A stretch of DNA of 64,000 bases from an uncultured Prevotellaceae bacterium (GCA_900319225.1 ONNV01000010.1:155237-219236); one strand, 5' to 3'. Shown: positions 26,220 through 35,608, counted from the first letter of the stretch. Program-made: numbers and translations. Notes: a model not told the origin generated them from the sequence alone.

Positions 26220-27241
26220 TGTTTTTCATTATATATGACGCTGATGAGTGTCTTTCCGACAGCCTCAAGAACGTTTTTGTCAATGTTATCTATATTATCC
26301 GATGTGGTGTGCCATGTAGGTCCGAATGAACTTGCATCGCACTCCGGGATATGCGGCACGATGTCTATGGCGGGGATACGTGCTATGGTGTTGATGAAAT
26401 AGTGGTCATCAGTTACGTAGTAGCCGTCAGCCTGACGGAACAGTGATGAGTATCCCAGTTTTGCGGCTGCGTTCCAAACCTTGTCCACATACTGTTTGCC
26501 ATACATCACGGAGTATTTTTCGCGGTAGAAAGTGGCTCCCTTGCCGCCCACCATATCCAGCAGGATGGCATAACGGGCCTTGTATCCCTTGATATGGGGG
26601 TTACGGGCCCACTCCTGTGTTCCCAGTCCCCACCATGTCTCCAGGTGCTGTCCCTTATAGTCATCTCCCGGTCCCCAGTCCTCGGCATCCAGGAATATGC
26701 AGTCAACACCTATCTGCGGTGCCTGTTTCTGCATCTGGCGTGCTATCTCCAGTATCACGGCCACACCGCTGGCACCGTCATTGGCGGCATCCACCGGAGT
26801 CTTGTGCTTGGAGGGGTCGGGGTCATTATCGGCCCATGGACGGCTGTCCCAATGTGAGCATAGAATCACGCGGGTGGGGCACTCCGGGTTGAAACTGCCT
26901 ATGATGTTAAGGCATTTCAGGGTGTTGCCGTCAAATGTCCTGGCATCAAAGTTCTGCAAGTGAACCTTGTCTGCTCCAAAACTGGCCAGTTTGGCTGCAA
27001 GCCATATTCCGCAGTCGTCATGAGCCTTTGTGTTGGGTACACGCGGACCGAAATCCGTCTGTTTCCTTATGTAGTTGTAGGCACTGTCGGCGCAGAAAAC
27101 GGGCAGTGGGCTGGCTTGAGCCACGGTTGCAGGTGCATCCTTGACAGGTGCTGCGGCCACTGTGCTCACATTTGCAGCCTTGCGTCCTGAGCATGACAGG
27201 GCCAGTATGGCAAGCAGAACGGGATATGTAAGGAGTCTCAT
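26216..27241 (-). CDS. M28-family zinc hydrolase, possibly glutaminyl-peptide cyclotransferase, lipoprotein
   Basis: 341 residues with a lipoprotein signal peptide (ALSC, Cys17). The M28 fold shows zinc ligands in SHWDSRPWAD, NDGASGVAVILEIA, FLDAEDWGPG and a late ITTDDHYFIN-type segment (VTDDHYFINTIARIPAIDIV). The tryptophan-rich first motif and overall arrangement resemble glutaminyl cyclases, which form N-terminal pyroglutamate on exported proteins. In Bacteroidetes many lipoproteins and periplasmic proteins begin with Gln after signal cleavage, which would give it substrates. Aminopeptidase activity remains possible. It is joined to cysS by a TGATG overlap at 27239-27243. Confidence 0.83.
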   Translation of the reverse strand: MRLLTYPVLLAILALSCSGRKAANVSTVAAAPVKDAPATVAQASPLPVFCADSAYNYIRKQTDFGPRVPNTKAHDDCGIWLAAKLASFGADKVHLQNFDARTFDGNTLKCLNIIGSFNPECPTRVILCSHWDSRPWADNDPDPSKHKTPVDAANDGASGVAVILEIARQMQKQAPQIGVDCIFLDAEDWGPGDDYKGQHLETWWGLGTQEWARNPHIKGYKARYAILLDMVGGKGATFYREKYSVMYGKQYVDKVWNAAAKLGYSSLFRQADGYYVTDDHYFINTIARIPAIDIVPHIPECDASSFGPTWHTTSDNIDNIDKNVLEAVGKTLISVIYNEKQ

Positions 27242-28716
27242 CAGCGGTTCAGTTTCCAGGTTGCACCGTCCTTGGTATCCTTGATCTCAAATCCAAGTGC
27301 GGTGAGCTCATTACGTATCTTGTCACTGGTAGCCCAGTCCTTGTTTGCCTTTGCAATGGCACGCTGTTCCAGAAGCATGTCCACAACCTTGCCGAATGCC
27401 TCCTCGCGGCCGCTGCCACCACCCTCTTCGGCCTTGATTCCAAGAATGTCAAAGAGGAATGTGTCAAACAGAGACTTAAGCTCTGCAACATCAGCTGCGC
27501 TGAGTTTGGCCTTACCGTCTACAGCCTGGTTGATAACCTTGGCGGCATCAAACAGATGGCTTATCACGATAGGTGTGTTAAGGTCATCGTCCATGGCCTC
27601 GTAGCACTTGGTCTTGAACTCACTTACGCTTACGCTGCTGTCGGTGGCGGGCTGTATGCGGCCTATTGCGTTGTATGCCTCCATGAGTCGGCCCATGGCC
27701 TTCTCGGCAGCCTGCAGGGCCTCATTGCTGAAGTCTACGGTACCGCGGTAGTGGGCCATCAGTATGAAGAACCTTATGGTCATGGGGCTGTAAGGCTGGG
27801 TGAGCAGCTTGTGACTGCCGGTAAAGAACTCATTCAGGGTGATGAAATTACCCAGGGACTTACCCATCTTCTGTCCGCCTATGGTAATCATGTTGTTGTG
27901 CATCCAGTAGTGGACTATGTCATGACCCTGGCTGGCAACGGCCTGTGCAATCTCACACTCGTGGTGCGGGAATATCAGGTCCATGCCGCCTCCGTGTATG
28001 TCAAAACGCTCTCCCAGATACTTGCGGCCCATGGCGGTGCACTCGCAGTGCCAGCCGGGGAATCCGTCGCTCCAGGGTGAAGGCCAGCGCATGATATGCT
28101 CGGGCTGGGCTTTCTTCCACAGCGCAAAGTCAGCCGGGTTGTGTTTCTCTTCCTGACCGTCAAGCTCACGGGTGGTATTGAGCACATCATCCAGGTTACG
28201 GCCTGAGAGTATGCCGTAGTGATGGTCCTTATTATATTTGTTAACGTCAAAGTAGATGCTGCCCTGGCTCTCATATGCGTAGCCGTTGTCCAGAATCTGC
28301 TTTACAAGCTCAATCTGCTCAATGATATGGCCCGATGCGTGCGGCTCGATGCTGGGCGGCAGCACGTTAAGGGCATCCATTGCCTTGTGATAACGCAGGG
28401 TGTAGTACTGGACTACCTCCATGGGCTCCAGCTGCTCCAGACGGGCTTTCTTGGCAATTTTGTCCTCACCCTCATCGGCATCATGCTCCAGGTGGCCTAC
28501 ATCGGTGATGTTACGCACGTAACGAACCTTGTAGCCCAGGTGCTGCAGGTAGCGGAACAGTATGTCAAATGTGATGGCGGGGCGTGCGTGACCCAGATGC
28601 GGATCACCATATACGGTAGGACCGCACACGTACATGCCTACGTGCGGCGGGTTCAATGCTTCAAACAACTCTTTCTTGCGTGTCAGGGTGTTGTAGATGG
28701 TCAGTTTGTTTTCCAT
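27241..28716 (-). CDS. cysS: Cysteinyl-tRNA synthetase
   Basis: Charges tRNA-Cys. Class I synthetase of 491 residues with the HIGH-type motif in [16 protein letters not shown] (zinc-binding Cys in the same segment), further zinc ligands in the [10 protein letters not shown] and HHECEIAQ segments, and the KMSKS loop as KMGKSLGN. I start it at the ATG at 28716 (MENKLTIYN), one base after the ispG stop (TAATATG); the longer frame would begin inside ispG. It ends with a TGATG overlap with the M28 gene. Confidence 0.97.
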   Translation of the reverse strand: MENKLTIYNTLTRKKELFEALNPPHVGMYVCGPTVYGDPHLGHARPAITFDILFRYLQHLGYKVRYVRNITDVGHLEHDADEGEDKIAKKARLEQLEPMEVVQYYTLRYHKAMDALNVLPPSIEPHASGHIIEQIELVKQILDNGYAYESQGSIYFDVNKYNKDHHYGILSGRNLDDVLNTTRELDGQEEKHNPADFALWKKAQPEHIMRWPSPWSDGFPGWHCECTAMGRKYLGERFDIHGGGMDLIFPHHECEIAQAVASQGHDIVHYWMHNNMITIGGQKMGKSLGNFITLNEFFTGSHKLLTQPYSPMTIRFFILMAHYRGTVDFSNEALQAAEKAMGRLMEAYNAIGRIQPATDSSVSVSEFKTKCYEAMDDDLNTPIVISHLFDAAKVINQAVDGKAKLSAADVAELKSLFDTFLFDILGIKAEEGGGSGREEAFGKVVDMLLEQRAIAKANKDWATSDKIRNELTALGFEIKDTKDGATWKLNR

Positions 28717-28717
28717 A

Positions 28718-30094
28718 TTACTTGTGTAAAGTTTCTTCAATTAACTTGAGGAGTCTGTCCACTGCATTCTCCTCGGGGATATTTTTCTCTATGCACTCCT
28801 TGCCTTTGTAAAGGCTTATACGGCCGCGGCCTGCGCCTACATAACCGAAATCGGCATCGGCCATCTCACCCGGTCCGTTCACGATACAGCCCATGATGGC
28901 TATCTTGACTCCCTTAAGGTGGCCAGTGGCGGCTTTTATGCGTGCAATCGTTTCTTCAAGATTGTAAAGTGTACGTCCGCAGCCCGGACAGGATATGTAC
29001 TCCGGTTTGGTAAAGCGGATACGTGCTCCCTGCAGTATGGCATCCTCAGTTGAACGGATCAGGTCTGCAGATATATTGGGGTTGCTCAGTTTCAGGTCTT
29101 TTGCCTTGCCGTCTATAAGCAGTGCACCCGCATCCATGGCAGCGTGCAGCTGGAAATCCTCAAGACTCTTGTCATCATATGCCAGTTGCAGCACTCCATC
29201 CACAATCGTGGCCGATGCACGAACCTGCGCGCTGGCAGCTGCATAATCAACCAGCTTGCGTGCCACGGGAATCTCGCGCTCGGGAGCCTCGGACAGCGAT
29301 ACGCGTATGGTATCACCTATGCCCTCGGCCAGCAGTGCACCAATGCCTATGGCGCTCTTTATGCGTCCGTCCTCACCCTCACCGGCCTCAGTCACTCCCA
29401 GATGTATGGGGAATGCCATACCTTCACGCTCCATCTCCTTTACCAGCAGGCGTACGGTCTCAATCATGACAACCGTGTTGCTGGCCTTGATGGATATGAC
29501 CACGTTCATGTAATCCTGCTCCACGCATATGCGCAGGAACTCCATGCAGCTCTCCACCATACCGGCGGGGGTGTTGCCGTAACGGCTCATGATGCGGTCC
29601 GACAGGGATCCGTGGTTTACGCCTATGCGTATGGCGGTACCATGCTCACGGCAGATATTAAGGAACGGTATGAAACGGTCACGTATACGCTGAATCTCCT
29701 GTGCATATTCCGTATCTGTATACTCCAGATGCTTGAACGTGCGTGCGGGATCCACATAGTTGCCGGGGTTGATACGCACCTTCTCCACAATACGTGCCGC
29801 CACATCGGCCACAGCGGGGTTGAAGTGTACGTCGGCCACAAGCGGGGTGTCGTAACCGCGTGCCCTCAGGCCATCGCGGATAAGGCGCATGTTCTCGGCC
29901 TCACGGGTGCCCTGTGTGGTCATGCGAACCAGCTCTCCGCCGGCATCAATGATACGGATAGCCTGCTCTATGCAACCTGCGGTATCCATGGTGGATGCCG
30001 TGGTCATAGACTGCAGACGTATGGGGTTGTCGCCGCCTATCGCGGTGTTGCCCACGTGTACCGGTACCGTTTTCCTGCGGGTGTAAACGCTCAT
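28718..30094 (-). CDS. ispG: 4-hydroxy-3-methylbut-2-enyl diphosphate synthase, compact plant-type form
   Basis: Fe-S enzyme of the MEP isoprenoid pathway converting MEcPP to HMBPP. 458 residues: a TIM barrel (1-280), an extra segment of about 80 residues (281-360), and the 4Fe-4S domain with Cys369, Cys372 (SCPGCGRT) and Cys403 ([11 protein letters not shown]). E. coli IspG has about 370 residues without the extra segment; the plant/Bacteroidetes type has a much larger insert and about 600 residues. Here only part of that insert remains ([29 protein letters not shown]), so the gene looks like a shortened plant-type version. It overlaps purE by one base (TGATG). Confidence 0.94.
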   Translation of the reverse strand: MSVYTRRKTVPVHVGNTAIGGDNPIRLQSMTTASTMDTAGCIEQAIRIIDAGGELVRMTTQGTREAENMRLIRDGLRARGYDTPLVADVHFNPAVADVAARIVEKVRINPGNYVDPARTFKHLEYTDTEYAQEIQRIRDRFIPFLNICREHGTAIRIGVNHGSLSDRIMSRYGNTPAGMVESCMEFLRICVEQDYMNVVISIKASNTVVMIETVRLLVKEMEREGMAFPIHLGVTEAGEGEDGRIKSAIGIGALLAEGIGDTIRVSLSEAPEREIPVARKLVDYAAASAQVRASATIVDGVLQLAYDDKSLEDFQLHAAMDAGALLIDGKAKDLKLSNPNISADLIRSTEDAILQGARIRFTKPEYISCPGCGRTLYNLEETIARIKAATGHLKGVKIAIMGCIVNGPGEMADADFGYVGAGRGRISLYKGKECIEKNIPEENAVDRLLKLIEETLHK

Positions 30095-30600
30095 CAGTTG
30101 GTCTTGAAGTTATATTTTACCTGGCTCAGTTCAGCATTGGCTTTCTCAATCTTCTCCTTGAGACCCTCCTTATGGGCGGCCAGACGGGCGGCCAGGTCGC
30201 TGTCTGCAACAGCCAGTATCTGAGCGGCCAGGATGGCGGCGTTCTGGGCTCCGTTCACACCAACGGTTGCCACGGGGATTCCGGGGGGCATCTGTATGAT
30301 TGAGAGCATGGCGTCCAGACCGTCAAGCATACCCTTGATAGGCACACCGATTACGGGAACGCAGGTGTTTGCGGCAATCACGCCGGGCAGGGCGGCTGCC
30401 ATGCCGGCTGCTGCGATGATAACCTTGATGCCACGTGCCTGTGCACCCTTGGCAAACTCCTCAACTGCCGCAGGTGTGCGGTGTGCGGATAATGCGTTCA
30501 TCTCAAACGGAACCTGGATGCTGTCCAGAAAGGCAGCGGCCTTTTCCATAACGGGCAGATCAGATGTACTGCCCATGATAATGCTTACTACTGGTTTCAT
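30094..30600 (-). CDS. purE: N5-carboxyaminoimidazole ribonucleotide mutase
   Basis: Purine biosynthesis enzyme moving the carboxyl group of N5-CAIR to form CAIR. 168 residues, with the MGSTSDLPVM phosphate loop, ALSAHRTP (catalytic His region), AAAGMAAALPGVIAA and GVPIKGMLDGLDAMLSI, all typical of class I PurE. The C-terminal 25 residues are charged and less conserved. No purK is nearby. It lies 10 nt after rpoN and overlaps ispG by one base. Confidence 0.96.
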   Translation of the reverse strand: MKPVVSIIMGSTSDLPVMEKAAAFLDSIQVPFEMNALSAHRTPAAVEEFAKGAQARGIKVIIAAAGMAAALPGVIAANTCVPVIGVPIKGMLDGLDAMLSIIQMPPGIPVATVGVNGAQNAAILAAQILAVADSDLAARLAAHKEGLKEKIEKANAELSQVKYNFKTN

Positions 30601-30610
30601 ATATGTCTTG

Positions 30611-32068
30611 TTAACTTTTACGCATTCTTGCTACAGGAATTCCAATCTGCTCCCTGTATTTTGCCACTGTGCGTCGAGCCACCTTGTAACCGCGCTCGGC
30701 GAGCATATCGGACAACTGCTCATCGGTGAGCGGGTTGTCATGGTCCTCGGCATCAGTAGCCTCACGCAGCAGGCGGTGTATCTCCTTGACCGATACCTCC
30801 TCACCCCCCTGGGTCTTTACGCCGTCGGTAAAGAAGGCCTTGAGCGGGAATGTGCCGAATCCGGTCTGCACATACTTTCCGCTGGTTACGCGTGATATGG
30901 TTGATATGTCATATCCGGTACGCTCGGCCACATCTTTTAGGATCATGGGCTTGAGCAGAGTCTCGTCACCCTCCAGAAAGAACGGCCGCTGCAGGTCTAT
31001 GATAGCCTGCATGGTACGTGTCATGGTCTGCTCGCGTTGCTTGAGCGCCTGGATGAACCCGCGTGCCTTGTCCAGCTTGCTCTTTATGTAGATGGCCGCG
31101 TCACGCTGGCTGCTGTTGCCGCCCTTTATCTGGTTCTCAAGCATGTCAGAGTATTCGCGGCTTATATGCAGCTGCGGAATGTTGCTGTTGTTAAGCGTAA
31201 AGTGGATCTCATCATCATAAGTGTCCAGCAGGAAATCCGGAACGATATGCTGGCGGCTGTGACCTACCGTCTCACCCAGTGAACTGCCCGGACGCGGGTT
31301 GAGCTTTATGAGCTCGGCAATAACCGCGTCAGTATCTTCACGGCTCAGCTCCAGACGGGCTGCTATCTTGTCCCAGCGCTTGTGGGTGAACTCATCAAAC
31401 ATGGTTGATATCACACGTTCCTGGTACTCCTTGCATTTGGAGTCCGGTTTGCGGCGTATCTGTATGAGCAGGCACTCCTGCAGGTTGCGGGCGCCTATTC
31501 CGGCCGGGTCAAACTCCTGTATGACCTTGAGCACCTGCTCAATCTCATCGACCGATGCATCGGTATCGTGATAGAATGCCAGGTCATCTGATATGGCCTG
31601 CAAATCCTTGTCCAGTATGCCGTCATTGTCTATCGAGCCAATGATATAGAGTGCAATCTTCATCTGGCGAGGGGTAAGGTCCTGCTCGCGCAGCTGCTCA
31701 TAGAGTATGTCATAGAATGAGCGGGTATCGGCCAGAGGGATATCTGCTACCGGATTGCCGGAGCCTCCCTGTCCGCGGTCATACCAGTCATCATCGTCAT
31801 CGTCCCAGTCATCACGGTTGCTGTCATCATATGACTCATTCTCATACTGGTCAGCATCATCACCAGCTCCATCATCCGTATCCTGCTCAGGTGACTCCTG
31901 CGGTCCTGACTCAAGGGTGGGGTTATCTCCCAGCTCGGTACGTACATGCTCCTCCAGTTCCAGGGTGTTGAGTTCAAGCAGACGCGCCTCAAGCACCTGC
32001 TGGGGCGAGAGCGTCTGGACCTGAGTCTGGGACTGGACCTGAGTCTGTATGTTACTTAAACCGGGCAT
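30611..32068 (-). CDS. rpoN: RNA polymerase sigma-54 factor
   Basis: Alternative sigma factor that recognises -24/-12 promoters and needs an AAA+ activator. 485 residues: Gln-rich region I with QTLSPQQVLEARLLELNTLELEEHV; an exceptionally acidic linker (Asp/Glu-rich, about residues 60-105, including a run of five Asp); a core-binding region (LTPRQMKIALYIIGSIDNDGIL); the helix-turn-helix (LKDVAERTGYDISTISRVTSGKYV); and the RpoN box ARRTVAKYRE near the C-terminus. No sigma-54 activator is present in the window. It sits between the nucleoside kinase and purE genes. Confidence 0.96.
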   Translation of the reverse strand: MPGLSNIQTQVQSQTQVQTLSPQQVLEARLLELNTLELEEHVRTELGDNPTLESGPQESPEQDTDDGAGDDADQYENESYDDSNRDDWDDDDDDWYDRGQGGSGNPVADIPLADTRSFYDILYEQLREQDLTPRQMKIALYIIGSIDNDGILDKDLQAISDDLAFYHDTDASVDEIEQVLKVIQEFDPAGIGARNLQECLLIQIRRKPDSKCKEYQERVISTMFDEFTHKRWDKIAARLELSREDTDAVIAELIKLNPRPGSSLGETVGHSRQHIVPDFLLDTYDDEIHFTLNNSNIPQLHISREYSDMLENQIKGGNSSQRDAAIYIKSKLDKARGFIQALKQREQTMTRTMQAIIDLQRPFFLEGDETLLKPMILKDVAERTGYDISTISRVTSGKYVQTGFGTFPLKAFFTDGVKTQGGEEVSVKEIHRLLREATDAEDHDNPLTDEQLSDMLAERGYKVARRTVAKYREQIGIPVARMRKS

Positions 32069-32081
32069 GTGATGTCATGAA

Positions 32082-33746
32082 TCAATAGTGGAAACTGCTG
32101 CCGCCTATGAACTCACGTACCAGTGATGTGGGTGGCAGGTTCTGGCTGGGTATGGTACGGAACAGCTTGAGGAAATCCTTAAGCTGGCATGCCTTGGCGT
32201 ACTCGGGGCTGTCCTCGGGAACCTCCTCCAGCAGCGGGGCCACCATATCCTTTATGACAGCAATCTCAAACATCATGGCCGAGTTGAACATGGCGTCGGC
32301 ATTCTCCTGATATGGGAATATCCATTTCTCCTCACCTGCACGTACCGACGGCCAGCGGCCTATGGTGTCCACGGCCGAGTAGCTGCGGTACTTGTGGTCA
32401 CGTGTGAGACGGCGCAGCAGGCGGTTATCGGTAGTGGGGATGTAGTTATGCTGGTCTATACGTATGCTGGTAAGTGCCGATACGTATATCAGGAAACGGC
32501 GGTCAGACGGAATCTCGGGCATAAGGTCCGGGTTGAGGGCATGGATTCCCTCTATGAGCAGAATGTCATTCTCACCCAGCGTGATAGGCGGGTCAGTAAA
32601 CTCACGTATGCCACCCTTCTTGAAATTGAATGTGGGCGGCTGTACTGTCTTGCCGGCCAGAAGGTCCTTAAGCTGCTCATTGAAATAGGGCAGGTCTATG
32701 GCGTAGAGTGACTCAAAGTCATGCTCGCCGTTCTCATCCAGCGGGGTGTGGTCACGATCCAGGAAATAGTCATCAAGTGAAATCACCTTAGGAGTAAGTC
32801 CCTGTGCCATGAGCTGTACCATAAGACGCTTGCTGAATGTGGTCTTACCCGATGATGACGGGCCCGATACCATAACCAGCTTCAAACCCTTACCCTCATT
32901 GCGGCGTGCCACAATCTGGTCAGCTATATGTACAATCTTCTGTGACTGCAGAGCCTCAGCCACGTTTATGATCATGTTGCTGCCACCCTTACGGATAGCC
33001 TCATTCAGTTCTCCAAGAGTGGAGAATCCCAGAATACCCATCCAGTCATGATGCTCCTTGAACATCTCAAACATCTTATCCTGGCGTATTATGGGTTCCA
33101 GCTGGTCGGGGTTGGCACGGTTGGGAACACGTACCAGTACGCCGCCTGCCATCAGCTCCAGCCCAAATACCTTAAGGCATCCGGTGTGGGGAGGCAGGGT
33201 TCCAAAGAACCAGTCGGGCATATCATCCAGAGTGTAGTAAGATGAGTATATGGAACCTACGCTGCGCAGCAGCCTGGCTGTATCCTCACGTCCTGCGGCG
33301 GCCATGATATCGGCCACATCCTTGGTGTGGGCTGTATGCTTTATGAACGGTACGCTGCGTCCTATGATGCTGCCCATACGCTCGCTGATGGATGTAACAT
33401 CATCCTCAGTAATCTCATGGTCCAGCTCAATGGGGCAGTAGAAACCTTTTGATATGGCGTTTGATACCCTGATCTTTCCGCCCGGAAAGAGCTCTGCCAC
33501 AGCCTTGGCCAGTACAAATACCAGTCCGTGCGTGTAACAGCGTGCACCTATGCTGGTGGTTACATCCAGGAACTCAACGTCACAATCCTCATAAACCTTG
33601 GCCTCCATATCCTGAACCTTGCCGTTGGATGTAACGCACAGGGGGACACCCTTAAGCTGCACATTCAACTTGCCGAATACCTCAGTGTAAGTCACGCCAG
33701 GGTTGAAACTCTCACTCTTCTTGCTGTTGATGCAGTAGATTTCCAT
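32082..33746 (-). CDS. Nucleoside (uridine-type) kinase with N-terminal ThrRS-like domains
   Basis: 554 residues. Residues 1-60 form a TGS-like domain, and about 60-250 resemble the second additional (editing) domain of threonyl-tRNA synthetase (YTHGLVFVLAKAVAELFPGG, NAISKGFYCPIEL), though the paired His motif of that domain is not intact. From about 285 there is a P-loop kinase of the uridine kinase/phosphoribulokinase type: GPSSSGKTTFSKR (Walker A), ISLDDYFLDRDHTP, YDL-like FESLYAIDLPYFNEQL, and LLIEGIHALNP (Walker B). Such fusions are known in Bacteroidetes and Thermotoga as nucleoside kinases. It is the first gene of the long minus-strand run. Confidence 0.88.
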   Translation of the reverse strand: MEIYCINSKKSESFNPGVTYTEVFGKLNVQLKGVPLCVTSNGKVQDMEAKVYEDCDVEFLDVTTSIGARCYTHGLVFVLAKAVAELFPGGKIRVSNAISKGFYCPIELDHEITEDDVTSISERMGSIIGRSVPFIKHTAHTKDVADIMAAAGREDTARLLRSVGSIYSSYYTLDDMPDWFFGTLPPHTGCLKVFGLELMAGGVLVRVPNRANPDQLEPIIRQDKMFEMFKEHHDWMGILGFSTLGELNEAIRKGGSNMIINVAEALQSQKIVHIADQIVARRNEGKGLKLVMVSGPSSSGKTTFSKRLMVQLMAQGLTPKVISLDDYFLDRDHTPLDENGEHDFESLYAIDLPYFNEQLKDLLAGKTVQPPTFNFKKGGIREFTDPPITLGENDILLIEGIHALNPDLMPEIPSDRRFLIYVSALTSIRIDQHNYIPTTDNRLLRRLTRDHKYRSYSAVDTIGRWPSVRAGEEKWIFPYQENADAMFNSAMMFEIAVIKDMVAPLLEEVPEDSPEYAKACQLKDFLKLFRTIPSQNLPPTSLVREFIGGSSFHY

Positions 33747-34021
33747 ACCTATAGTATTTAGACTCTCAAAATTACATCATTTTTTTGGTATACTCAGAGA
33801 GCAATCTGTAAAAATAGCTAAGATGCTCCAATGGCTTGCAATTATGTTAATTTTCTATTTTTTAGAACCTTCCAGTTTTTATTGTTCTATATTTGTCATT
33901 ATCATTCTGACTAATTATAAAGTATTATGAAAAGGACTTATAGCCGTCTATTACGGCCTGTATGTTTTTAACTCTTCAATCTGCGTTTTCCCTACTATCA
34001 TATATCAATAACAGAATTATT
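33747..34021. other. AT-rich intergenic region between divergent genes
   Basis: 275 bases, visibly richer in A+T than flanking genes. It contains a minus-strand -7 box for the nucleoside kinase (33767-33774), a plus-strand TATATTTG box (33888-33895), and a small hairpin with 5-bp arms GCCGT/ACGGC (33943-33957). No RNA gene or ORF worth calling was found. Confidence 0.6.
33767..33774 (-). promoter_or_regulatory. Candidate -7 box for the nucleoside kinase and downstream genes
   Basis: Reads TAATTTTG on the minus strand, an exact TAnnTTTG match, 20 nt before the ATG at 33746. It would drive the head of the long co-oriented gene run. The -33 element is not obvious. Confidence 0.45.
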
Positions 34022-34480
34022 ATGAATAAGTGTTTTTTTGTTTTGTCTTTTCTTCTATTGGTCTCATGTGTTGAGAAACTTGATAAGGGTATTAATGCAA
34101 TCAAAATAGTGAATAATAGTGATGATGAGATTTTTGTCTTTGCAGGAAGAGAATCTTTTTATGAAGATCCTTTTGGGAAAAGTGGTATTATATCATCAAA
34201 AAGGGAATATAATGAATTCCTAAGAGATAGATTAGTGACACCACATTCATACAAATATTATAACGAGTGGAGAATTCACTTTTCCGGATCATCCGTAATA
34301 ATAGGAGATACGGTATTTTATATGGCTGTAGTTAATAGGTTGGATTTTGATACATTATCAGACGAGGAATTCAAATCTAAAATTAATAAAGTGATCCAGT
34401 ATGAATATAAGGTAACTCCCCAATACATGATAAATCATGATTGGACCCTGGTTTATCCCCCTGAATCAGAGGAAGAGTAA
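34022..34480 (+). CDS. Small lipoprotein of unknown function, AT-rich
   Basis: 152 residues. A lipoprotein signal peptide starts at the ATG at 34022 (MNKCFFVLSFLLLVSC, Cys16); an earlier in-frame ATG at 33962 would add an unlikely N-terminus. The mature protein is acidic with many Asn, Asp, Ser and Tyr residues (IKIVNNSDDEIFVFAGRESFY, WRIHFSGSSVIIGDTVFYMAVVN), probably a small beta domain. I recognise no family. Codon use (ATA, AGA, AAT, TTT) differs strongly from neighbours such as the FKBP gene, suggesting recent acquisition or fast evolution. It stands alone. Confidence 0.7.
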   Translation: MNKCFFVLSFLLLVSCVEKLDKGINAIKIVNNSDDEIFVFAGRESFYEDPFGKSGIISSKREYNEFLRDRLVTPHSYKYYNEWRIHFSGSSVIIGDTVFYMAVVNRLDFDTLSDEEFKSKINKVIQYEYKVTPQYMINHDWTLVYPPESEEE

Positions 34481-34562
34481 TAATTACGATTATAATGGTG
34501 GCGTAATCCTAAATAATGTGGTTGATTGAAAGGGAGATGGCACAATAATTGGAAAAATACAC

Positions 34563-34570
34563 TATCTTCG
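34563..34570 (+). promoter_or_regulatory. Possible -7 box of the FKBP gene
   Basis: TATCTTCG differs from TAnnTTTG at one position and lies 43 nt before the ATG at 34614. A TATCTTCA box occurs at a similar place before the tandem esterase gene (minus strand, 58956-58963). Confidence 0.3.
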
Positions 34571-34613
34571 CAAAAATTTTCTGGAAAACAGTATTCAATA
34601 AATAAAAAAGGAA

Positions 34614-35462
34614 ATGAAAAAACTTAATGTTTTGATGGCCGTTATGGCTGTTGCAGTGCTTTCATCTTGCGGTGGCGTTGGTACCGGCAAGGTGGTTATG
34701 AAGGATGTAAAGGACACAATCTCCTATTCAATCGGTATGGGTCGTGCCGTACGCGTTTATAGTGATCAGCTCCCCTACGATATCATAGACTCAACAACAA
34801 TGAAGGATTTTGTAAGAGGTTTTGTTGATGCCGCAAAGGATCCTGAGGACAAGGCACTTCTGGCTTATGCCCTGGGTGTTGAGATAGGTAGCCAGGAAAT
34901 GAGCCAGGCTTATTCTGGTCTGAGCGAGAACCTGTTTGGTGAAGGTGAGGAGTTCAACAAGAACAACTACGTTCAGGGTTTCAGCGATGGTCTGCTTGAA
35001 AACTGGAAGATCATGTCTTTTGATGAGGCCGATGAGACTTCATCACGTCTTTTCAAGCAGCTGAGCGACCTTCAGTATGAGAAGAACCGTGAGGAGGGTG
35101 AGGCTTTCCTTGAGGCTAAGGCTAAGGAGGATGACGTAGTAAAGACCCCCAGCGGCCTGCTCTATCAGGTTATCAAGCTGGGTGACGGTGGTGCCAAGCC
35201 TACCGCTACCAGTGAGGTTGAGGTTCGTTACCGCGGTGAGTACATTGACGGTACCGTATTTGATGAGTCAAAGGAGCCTGTCAGCCTGACTCTGGATGGT
35301 GTTATTGAGGGTTGGACCGAGGGTCTGCAGCTTATGAGCGTAGGTGACAAGTTCCGTTTCTTCATCCCTTACCAGCTGGCTTACGGCGAGGATGGCCACA
35401 GCACCATCAAGCCTTACACCGCTCTTGTATTTGAGGTTGAGCTTGTTAAGATCAACAAGTAA
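34614..35462 (+). CDS. FKBP-type peptidyl-prolyl isomerase, lipoprotein
   Basis: 282 residues. Signal peptide with lipobox LSSC (Cys19), an N-terminal helical dimerisation region of the FkpA/Mip type (about 30-150), and a C-terminal FKBP domain (about 165-281) with VEVRYRGEYIDGTVFDES, GVIEGWTEGLQLMSVGDKFRFFIP and LAYGE. It is probably a periplasmic or outer-membrane folding helper. The gene is monocistronic: it is followed by its own terminator. Codon use is of the highly expressed type (CGT, GGT, AAG). Confidence 0.93.
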   Translation: MKKLNVLMAVMAVAVLSSCGGVGTGKVVMKDVKDTISYSIGMGRAVRVYSDQLPYDIIDSTTMKDFVRGFVDAAKDPEDKALLAYALGVEIGSQEMSQAYSGLSENLFGEGEEFNKNNYVQGFSDGLLENWKIMSFDEADETSSRLFKQLSDLQYEKNREEGEAFLEAKAKEDDVVKTPSGLLYQVIKLGDGGAKPTATSEVEVRYRGEYIDGTVFDESKEPVSLTLDGVIEGWTEGLQLMSVGDKFRFFIPYQLAYGEDGHSTIKPYTALVFEVELVKINK

Positions 35463-35482
35463 GAAATATTATCCCGCAGTTT

Positions 35483-35517
35483 AAGAGGGGGCCTTTGGGG
35501 CTCCCTCTTCTGTTTTT
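35483..35517 (+). terminator. Rho-independent terminator of the FKBP gene
   Basis: An 11-bp stem (35483-35493 with 35499-35509, one G-T pair) has a 5-nt loop and is followed by TTCTGTTTTTG. It begins 20 nt after the stop codon. Confidence 0.85.
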
Positions 35518-35527
35518 GTCATTTTGT

Positions 35528-35563
35528 TAGGCAAAAAGAGACAATGGTATGATATTTTGCCTA
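35528..35563. promoter_or_regulatory. Inverted repeat upstream of the Lrp/AsnC gene, candidate operator
   Basis: TAGGCAAAA (35528-35536) and TTTTGCCTA (35555-35563) are perfectly complementary 9-mers separated by 18 nt, so their centres are about 27 bp apart. The right arm abuts and overlaps a -7-like box, TATTTTTG (35562-35569), about 40 nt before the ATG at 35609. The arrangement fits an autoregulatory site of the Lrp-type protein encoded next. No T-run typical of a terminator follows directly. Confidence 0.55.
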
Positions 35564-35608
35564 TTTTTGGTGCAAATTATTGCTTGATAACAAAAATCAC
35601 TTTACAAT

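Noticed and set aside
29144-30223. Long open frame (359 codons) antisense to ispG and purE
   Set aside because: It is a shadow of strongly conserved genes on the other strand; its translation has no signal, motif or sensible composition.
18132-33746. One single operon of fourteen genes
   Set aside because: A strong terminator at 23301-23334 and a possible promoter at 21671-21678 argue for several transcription units.
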